10,806 nt of DNA, taken from assembly GCA_938045195.1 (NCBI GenBank), contig CALINC010000140.1:1-10806 (forward strand), in the 5' to 3' direction. This DNA is from an uncultured Treponema sp. (GTDB lineage: Bacteria > Spirochaetota > Spirochaetia > Treponematales > Treponemataceae). Of the stretch, positions 5,510 through 10,806 are shown in pieces (position 1 is the first letter of the stretch; each line of letters opens with the position of its first letter). Both the position numbers and the translations under genes were made by a program. The notes under the pieces were generated by a model. It worked only from the letters and a program-made list of their open reading frames with translations, did no database searches and was not told the DNA's origin.

Positions 5510-7828
5510 TTACTTCATAATGGTAAACGTTCTTTTCCGAAAGTTTCCGCGCGAATCGGTAAGTGTTAAAATATGCGTTCCGCTTTCGGCTGTTATTTTC
5601 ATTTGATGATATGTTTGAGTACAGCCCAAATATTCTCCGTCCAAATCCCAATAAATAGTTATTGACGGATCCTTGTGTGCAGCCTGTGATACCAAAGCCC
5701 CTTGCGATCCGTCCAATTCAATAGGGATATAAATATTTGTTCCGTTTTCGGGAAAGAGAATTTCAAATTCATCGGCGGTATTTACGGTGCTGCCGGAAAT
5801 ATAAGGAGGCAGCGGCAAATAACTATGATGTGTCTGCATATAAAAATATTCCGGAGCGGCAGGAAGAACAAACCTGTTTTCTATTTTAGGAAAATCTTTT
5901 ATGTCGGAAGCTGAGGCTTGGAATTTACCGTCGGGTGTCAACGAAACTGCACGGCAATACGGACATACTCGTTGGCAATGAGCGTGCGCAGGTTTTAAAA
6001 TTCTTTTTTTATTATCACAAAATTTGGAAGCGGGATACCCGGAATATCCGCAAACTTCTATAAATTCAAAATCCAATTTATGCAGTTCCGGCCAATCGCT
6101 TTTCGGTAAGAGGTTAAAAATTTCAAAAAGAATAGGAGCGGCAAGAGCTGTACTTGTAATTTCAGGCCGCCCCTCACCCGTTGCATTGCCGCACCAAATA
6201 CCAACTGTATATTTGGGTGTAACGCCTACCGTCCATGCGTCTTTATTGCCGTAACTCGTTCCGGTTTTCCACGCAATTTTTTGCCCTTGCGAATATAATT
6301 GCCAAATCGACTCTTCTTCGGGACGATTGCTTTCAGCTAAGGCATCAAGGGTAAGCCTGCATGCCGCCTCCGAAAAAGGGAATGTACCGCAAGGTTTATG
6401 CAGGCTTTTTTGCATAAGTTTTCTATAATTTTCTGTAATTTCAAATAGCGTAATTTCTCCGCCGCCCAAAATGAGGGGAAGACCGTACTCGCCTGCACTG
6501 CGTGTAAACGTTGTAAAACCTGCCCGTTTAAGCAAATCTAAAAATGCAGGAACAGTAAATTCACGCAAAGCCCGCACAAACGGAACATTAAGCGAATATG
6601 AAAGTGCTTTGCATGCAGGAACGGCACCCATATATATGTGCGTGCTGTTTTGTGGACTGTAGCCTGCTATCTTCGTTGGAATATCTATCATCAATTGTTC
6701 CGGAAGAAGTGCTCCTGCGTCAAGAAGACCGGCAAACAAAAAAGGTTTTAGCAAACTGCCGGAACTTCGTTTAGCTTGAACCATATCGACATGTTCATTT
6801 TTTCCATACTTTGAATTAAGACCGCTATTTCCTATATATCCAAGAATATTTCCCGTTTCGTTGTCAAGAACAAGGATTGCAATATTGTGAACTCCGCTCA
6901 ATGAAAATTTTCCGCATCGTTGTTCTGCAATTTCAAAAAGATTTCTTTGAAGCGTATAATTAATTGAACTGATATATTTTTGAACTTTAGGCAATTTTCC
7001 TGCCGGAGCTTCCGCATTAAAAGCCGCTTCCTTTTTCTTTTTTAAGAACTCAAAATAGTGTAAAGCCGTTTGCGGAAGCGGTTCAGGTTTTTCGGGAACC
7101 TTTTCTTCAAGAGATAGTCTATAAGTTTCCTCATCTATTTTTTTTTGCAAAAATAGATCACGTAAAAGTTTATTCCGTTTTATTTTTAATCTTTCGGCTT
7201 GTTTACCCGGCCGGATAAGCGACGGCTGATTAGGCAGTACTGCCAATACAGCAGCTTCCGCCCAAGTTAAGTACTCCGGACTTTGCCCAAAATAACGCCA
7301 AGCGGCGGCTTCAATCCCTACGACATTCCCGCCGTAAGGTGCATTCGCCGCATAAAGAGCAAGTATTTCTTCTTTTGAATATTTTAACTCCAAAAAAAAT
7401 GCAGAAACCGTTTCTTTTATTTTTTTGCGAAAACTCCGTTTTGTATTTTTTTCTGCAAGACGCGAAGTCTGCATTGTAATTGTCGAAGCACCTGAAACAA
7501 TTTTTTTTGCAAAAAAATTATCAAAGGCTGCGCGCAAAATTGAAATAGGGTCAACGCCTAAGTGAAAATAAAAGTTTTTATCTTCATAAGTAAAAAGAGC
7601 GTTTTTATATTTTTGAGGAATTGTTTCAGTCTTTGGGAATCTCCATTGTCCGTCTTCAGCAACGGCGGCACCTAAAAGTTTTCCATCGGTGCTATAAACC
7701 GTAAAAGAATACGGAGCGGAAAACTTTGGCGTAAAAATTAAAATTGCCGAAAGTGTAATAAGTGCAAAAAAAGATAACGGTAAAAAAACTTTTATAATTT
7801 GAATAAAATTAAGTCTTTTAAAATTCAT
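5510..7828 (-). CDS. pbpC: Penicillin-binding protein 1C (bifunctional class A PBP)
   Basis: A 772-residue protein with an uncleaved signal anchor (about 12-33). The GT51 glycosyltransferase domain (about 60-230) has E-D-K-N-F-Y-F-H-L-G-V-D with catalytic E82 and G-A-S-T-I-T-M-Q at 113-120. The transpeptidase domain (about 310-570) has S358-L-L-K361, S412-L-N and K521-T-G, all complete. A PBP1C-type tail follows, with a Cys cluster (C593, C604, C618, C622, C625) and a C-terminal beta domain to about 772. It polymerises lipid II and crosslinks peptidoglycan at the membrane. Length and domain order fit PBP1C. The alpha-2-macroglobulin gene that often accompanies pbpC is not adjacent. The ATG at 7828 is the only Met near the anchor but has no Shine-Dalgarno, which is odd for this window. 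Confidence 0.93.
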   Translation of the reverse strand: MNFKRLNFIQIIKVFLPLSFFALITLSAILIFTPKFSAPYSFTVYSTDGKLLGAAVAEDGQWRFPKTETIPQKYKNALFTYEDKNFYFHLGVDPISILRAAFDNFFAKKIVSGASTITMQTSRLAEKNTKRSFRKKIKETVSAFFLELKYSKEEILALYAANAPYGGNVVGIEAAAWRYFGQSPEYLTWAEAAVLAVLPNQPSLIRPGKQAERLKIKRNKLLRDLFLQKKIDEETYRLSLEEKVPEKPEPLPQTALHYFEFLKKKKEAAFNAEAPAGKLPKVQKYISSINYTLQRNLFEIAEQRCGKFSLSGVHNIAILVLDNETGNILGYIGNSGLNSKYGKNEHVDMVQAKRSSGSLLKPFLFAGLLDAGALLPEQLMIDIPTKIAGYSPQNSTHIYMGAVPACKALSYSLNVPFVRALREFTVPAFLDLLKRAGFTTFTRSAGEYGLPLILGGGEITLFEITENYRKLMQKSLHKPCGTFPFSEAACRLTLDALAESNRPEEESIWQLYSQGQKIAWKTGTSYGNKDAWTVGVTPKYTVGIWCGNATGEGRPEITSTALAAPILFEIFNLLPKSDWPELHKLDFEFIEVCGYSGYPASKFCDNKKRILKPAHAHCQRVCPYCRAVSLTPDGKFQASASDIKDFPKIENRFVLPAAPEYFYMQTHHSYLPLPPYISGSTVNTADEFEILFPENGTNIYIPIELDGSQGALVSQAAHKDPSITIYWDLDGEYLGCTQTYHQMKITAESGTHILTLTDSRGNFRKRTFTIMK

Positions 7829-8123
7829 AATTAAACCGGTTATTCTTCAACAACATAGACTTCTGCAAATTCTCCAGTGGAAAAAGTTTTGAATAATTTT
7901 TTGCAAGTAAATCAAAAAACATTTTATAGCAAACCTCGTATATGGGTATCATAAGTATATTGAACCGCTTTGATAACTTCGAATCAATTAAAATAATCAC
8001 CTCGTTCTTGCTGTGTTAGATTATAGCCTTGCAAATTAGCCTTTAATAAGCCGAAATATTCATTAAATGTTATTGCCTTTTTTATCCATACTATGACAAA
8101 AAAATATTCGGAAAATGATAATT
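7829..8123 (-). other. Gene-poor stretch upstream of pbpC with degraded coding traces
   Basis: There is no convincing intact gene. On the minus strand a frame is open from about 8119 to TAA 7924-7926 except for one TGA (7984-7986). Its translation looks protein-like (for example L-T-Q-Q-E-R-G-D-Y-F-N, then F-E-V-I-K-A-V-Q-Y). A different frame gives G-E-F-A-E-V-Y-V-V-E-E and stops at about 7843. A third frame, open from GTG 8000 to 7818, overlaps the pbpC start by 11 nt. The pattern suggests a frameshifted relic rather than a pure regulatory region. I do not recognise the ancestor. Confidence 0.3.
8020..8025 (-). promoter_or_regulatory. Possible -10 element for pbpC
   Basis: TATAAT on the minus strand, about 190 bp before the pbpC start. 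The region 17-18 bp further upstream has only a poor -35 match (TATTAA), so this is weak support. No better promoter is visible between the upstream terminator and pbpC. Confidence 0.3.
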
Positions 8124-8162
8124 AAAAAACACCCCAAGTTTAAAACTCGGGGTGTTTTTTTT
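8124..8162 (-). terminator. Rho-independent terminator after grdB
   Basis: Long inverted repeat with arms AAAAAACACCCC(A/G)AGTTT and its complement, one A-C mismatch and a very short loop. A T run follows on both strands (TTTTTTAATT on the minus strand, eight T on the plus strand), so it can act in both directions. It lies directly downstream of the grdB stop at 8169 and closes the grdE-grdB transcript. Confidence 0.85.
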
Positions 8163-8168
8163 CAAAAA

Positions 8169-9464
8169 TTAGAACACGGTTTGCTCGGAAACGGGTGTTT
8201 CAAGAGCTTTTAATGCTTTTTCAACAAGGGAGCGGCGGAGTTTTTTCTCATCTGCATCGTTCATTTTAGGATCACCGAGCGGGTGAGGAATAGCTACAGC
8301 CGGCACAATTCTGTTAGCTCCTACAGTCTTTGAGATAGGAACAACAGTTGCAATATGTACTACCGGGAGGAATCTCTCGATTTCTTTAACCATCGTTGCA
8401 CCGCAACGAGTACATGTGCCTCACGTGGAGGTAAGAATTACAGCCTGCACTCCGTCTTTTACAAGTTTTTGAACAAATTCTTCGGCAAATTTCTTTGCAC
8501 GCTTAACGGCCGTACCGTTTCCTACCGTTGTATAGTACTTGTCATGAAGTTTTCCGATCTTTCCTTCTTTTTCGAGATCACGCAAAACATCTACCGGAAG
8601 AACTCGGTTGGGGTTTGCGTTACAATAGGTCGGGTCATATCCGCCGTGAGCTGTTTCGCTGTCTTTTGATGAAAGAGCGGCCATACCTGCGATTGAATAT
8701 TCGCCGTAGTGTGAAGCGTTTGAAGCTTCAATGTGGTCGGGGTTACCCTTGGGTACAACACCGCCTGAGGTTACCAATGCAACCTTTGCCTTGGTAATAT
8801 CCTTAACGGGAGGCTGAGGAGGGACTCTGTCGAATACGGGCATCGGATATTCGGTTACGAATTCTTCACCCTTAATCTTCTTAATGAGCATGTCAACAGC
8901 TCTCTTTGCACCTCTTTCTTCTGCAAAGTAGTTTTGGCGTACGCCTCTGGGTAAGAGACCTTCTTTTTCGGGGCAGCAAATTTTTTCGCCTGTCAAAAGT
9001 TTTTTAGCCAAAGCTCCGATAGCAGGAACAGCTTCTCTCATGCTTACAGCAGAGTTGCCTGTCTTGATTGTGTACATAAAGGCTTTGAATACATCATAAC
9101 CGGGGTTTTCTTCATAGAGACCAGAAATAGCGGGGATACCGAGCTCAAAGGCAACCTTTGCTGCGTTACCGCAAGCCATACCGTATCGTCCGGCGTTAAA
9201 TCCGGGGCCGGCAATAAGAAGATCTGCTTTTGCATCCGTAAGAACCTTTTTAACGAAGGCTAAACATTCATCTTCATGCTCGTTAAAATAGTTATCACCG
9301 CAGACAATGGTCTTGACGATCTTTCCGGCATCTCCTAAAGCACCTTGAATTCCGGCACCGGGACCTGCTGTTCCGTCAATAACCTCCGGTTTGTAGTCAG
9401 CCATGTCTTCTCCACCCTTTCCGGCAAAGAACTGATTGATATAATGAACAATTACTTTACTCAT
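8169..9464 (-). CDS. grdB: Glycine reductase component B gamma subunit, selenoprotein
   Basis: A 431-residue protein when the in-frame TGA (8421-8423) is read as selenocysteine 348. The context T-S-T-U-G-T-C-T-R-C-G-A-T is the conserved GrdB U-x-x-C-x-x-C site. Both sides of the TGA match the family, and a conventional reading would wrongly give a 347-residue protein plus a 74-residue orphan. With GrdE it forms component B, which binds glycine through the GrdE pyruvoyl group and transfers a carboxymethyl group to the Sec of GrdA, feeding acetyl phosphate formation in Stickland-type fermentation. The start ATG 9464 has AAGGAG 7-8 nt upstream, overlapping the grdE stop; the intergenic gap is 11 nt, so the pair is an operon. 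Expression requires SelA, SelB, SelC and SelD, whose genes are not in this window. Confidence 0.96.
8394..8408 (-). promoter_or_regulatory. Bacterial SECIS-type hairpin for the grdB UGA
   Basis: Twelve nt after the UGA the transcript can form a perfect 6-bp stem, CGUUGC/GCAACG, closed by a GGU triloop. Position and size fit a bacterial SECIS element, which sits within the coding region right after the UGA and is bound by SelB. The loop differs from the E. coli fdhF type, as is usual in other phyla. Confidence 0.65.
8421..8423 (-). other. grdB: UGA selenocysteine codon of grdB
   Basis: In-frame TGA followed by GGC ACA TGT ACT CGT TGC, giving U-G-T-C-T-R-C. This is the redox-active site of the GrdB family. 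Confidence 0.95.
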
Positions 9465-9475
9465 AGCTTAACTCC

Positions 9476-10765
9476 TTATAGTCCTCTTGCGCTAAGATTC
9501 CAGAACCCGAGCTCGTTTGTAGCACCGGTAATAACCTGAATTTCAGCTTCGATTGTTCCGTCGGCATGTAAACTTCCGTCCCAAGCACCTGCAATAACGT
9601 TTGCCTGTTTTACATCTCCGATGATGGTCTTCATCGGGGGAAGTTTTACAACAGCATTTGCGTTTCCGTTAGAAACTACGGCATTTCCGAGCGGGTGTGA
9701 GTCGGCAAGAGACTGACTTGCACCGTCTTGACCGGCATATTCGTCGGTTACGAGAACGGTCTTGATACCCATTTCTTCGATCTTGCGGCAGTTCATGATC
9801 AAGTCGGCATCGGGGTTTCCGAAACCTTCTTCAGAAACGATAACTGCATCGCAGCCGAGCATCTGAGCCAACTTTGCTGAAAGGAAAGATGATCTTTCCT
9901 TGTCTGCAAGAGTAACGTTTTCGTTTGTAATGATTACGCCCATGAAGTTGATGTCTTTTCCGTGTCTCTTATAGAGTTCATGGATAATGGGACTGTTCTG
10001 GTGAACATAGGTCGGATTTTTATCGCATGCAGAAACGCAGTTACCGCTTACGATTGCACCATCCATAACTTCTGTGGGGTACATCATAGTGGGAAGAATC
10101 TGCTTTACATCAATACCGTAGTAGTAGGTATCGTGTAAAAGTCCCTGACTCTGGAGCATGTAAACATAGCCTACCTTGGGAAGGTTGGGATATTGTTTAG
10201 CCTGCTCTACGAAGGGAAGTGTTTCGTAGGTTTCTACAGAAGCGGGTTTTACGTTTTTAGCAGCTTCTCCGAGGTATCGGGCTGTTTTTAAGCCCATAAG
10301 GCGTAAGGCCTTTTCTTTAATAGCACGGGTAACATCGTCCTGAATCTTGCAATCAACAACGAGGTTTACGGTCTTTGAGAAGGGTGTATATTCAGCACCC
10401 GGGCCGCTCATGTCGATGATACCTTCCTGGAAACCTACAACGGTTCCGGTTGTAACTACAGCAGCACCCTTTAATACGTGGGTTTTACCTGCTCCAACAA
10501 CAGCCTCTTCACCGGTAAAGAAACCGGGGAAGCAAACGCCGCTGCCTTCGACCTTGCATCGGGGTTCAAGAACATCTTTTACAGGGATAATTCGGGTGTT
10601 GTCGCCGGGCTTTGCAATGTGCAATTCTACGCCGATTACAAGCGGATCTTCCTTGATAAGAGCCTCAAGTTCAGCTTTGTTTACTTCAAGGCATGTTCCG
10701 TTAACGGCAGTTTTGTTTCCAAATTTCATGTCGTTAATGGGGATAATACCTAATTCAAGTTTCAC
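9476..10765 (-). CDS. grdE: Glycine reductase component B proprotein (alpha and beta subunits)
   Basis: A 429-residue proprotein. The segment V-S-G-N-C-V-S-A-C-D-K-N places the processing site at N242-C243 (Cys codon 10037-10039). In characterised GrdE proteins cleavage before this Cys (residue 242 in the described clostridial enzyme) turns it into a pyruvoyl group that binds glycine as a Schiff base, yielding about 25-kDa and 20-kDa subunits. Length and site position therefore fit the family almost exactly. The start is GTG 10765, six nt after a perfect AGGAGG (10777-10772); a TTG at 10792 is in frame but would put that ribosome site inside the gene. It is first in a two-gene run with grdB; its promoter lies beyond the window edge or further upstream in a longer grd operon. 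Confidence 0.96.
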   Translation of the reverse strand: MKLELGIIPINDMKFGNKTAVNGTCLEVNKAELEALIKEDPLVIGVELHIAKPGDNTRIIPVKDVLEPRCKVEGSGVCFPGFFTGEEAVVGAGKTHVLKGAAVVTTGTVVGFQEGIIDMSGPGAEYTPFSKTVNLVVDCKIQDDVTRAIKEKALRLMGLKTARYLGEAAKNVKPASVETYETLPFVEQAKQYPNLPKVGYVYMLQSQGLLHDTYYYGIDVKQILPTMMYPTEVMDGAIVSGNCVSACDKNPTYVHQNSPIIHELYKRHGKDINFMGVIITNENVTLADKERSSFLSAKLAQMLGCDAVIVSEEGFGNPDADLIMNCRKIEEMGIKTVLVTDEYAGQDGASQSLADSHPLGNAVVSNGNANAVVKLPPMKTIIGDVKQANVIAGAWDGSLHADGTIEAEIQVITGATNELGFWNLSARGL

Positions 10766-10771
10766 TTTTGA

Positions 10772-10777
10772 CCTCCT
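10772..10777 (-). promoter_or_regulatory. Shine-Dalgarno that fixes the grdE start
   Basis: Perfect AGGAGG with a 6-nt spacer (TCAAAA) before GTG 10765. It rules out the upstream in-frame TTG at 10792 as the start. Confidence 0.9.
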
Positions 10778-10806
10778 ATTATTTTTAGTCAATAGATTGA
10801 TTACTT

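Noticed and set aside
7818..8000. A 60-codon gene before pbpC
   Set aside because: It starts at a GTG with no properly spaced ribosome site, matches no family I recognise, and its region shows coding traces in other frames as well; treated as relic sequence.
8169..8393. A separate small gene downstream of a terminated grdB
   Set aside because: It is the C-terminus of GrdB after the selenocysteine UGA; the family motif spans the TGA.
1..10806. CRISPR array, tRNA, rRNA or insertion sequence
   Set aside because: I saw no regularly spaced direct repeats, no tRNA-like cloverleaf, no rRNA sequence and no transposase in either strand.

Overview
The window most likely comes from a host-associated Treponema close to T. 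denticola. The evidence is a selenocysteine-containing glycine reductase component B (grdE-grdB), an AT-rich moderate-GC sequence, a bactofilin/M23 cell-shape pair, and plasticity-type sequence (toxin-antitoxin genes, a broken repeat protein, an attC-like site). T. denticola is known to ferment glycine through selenoproteins and to carry a chromosomal integron. The genus is inferred from gene content, not from an alignment.

Left part (1 to about 1950) is accessory. It holds the 3' end of a VapC-type PIN toxin. Next comes an AbrB-type antitoxin overlapping a PIN-family toxin that is broken by a -1 frameshift at a T7 run. A 66-bp structure at the toxin stop codon folds like an integron attC site. 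A minus-strand remnant of a repetitive protein follows, interrupted by an in-frame TAA, with its own terminator.

Middle part (about 1934 to 7828) is core. A DtxR/MntR-like metal regulator appears to be made from a leaderless mRNA. Converging on it is a four-gene minus-strand operon transcribed from a perfect consensus sigma-70 promoter at 5396-5424: M23 peptidase, bactofilin, YaaR-like protein and RicT/YaaT (PSP1) protein. The first two are a known cell-shape pairing. The last two are neighbours in the Bacillus yaa region. Upstream of it, on the same strand, is pbpC for penicillin-binding protein 1C, so the block is centred on the envelope and on morphology.

A gene-poor stretch (7829-8168) contains what looks like degraded coding sequence, a possible promoter and a strong terminator.

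Right part (8169-10765) is the minus-strand grdE-grdB operon. GrdE is the proprotein that is cut at an Asn-Cys bond to create a pyruvoyl group. GrdB carries an in-frame UGA for selenocysteine with a compact hairpin 12 nt downstream. Together they form the substrate-specific component B of glycine reductase, which binds glycine and passes a carboxymethyl group to selenoprotein A. The genes for the other components lie outside the window.
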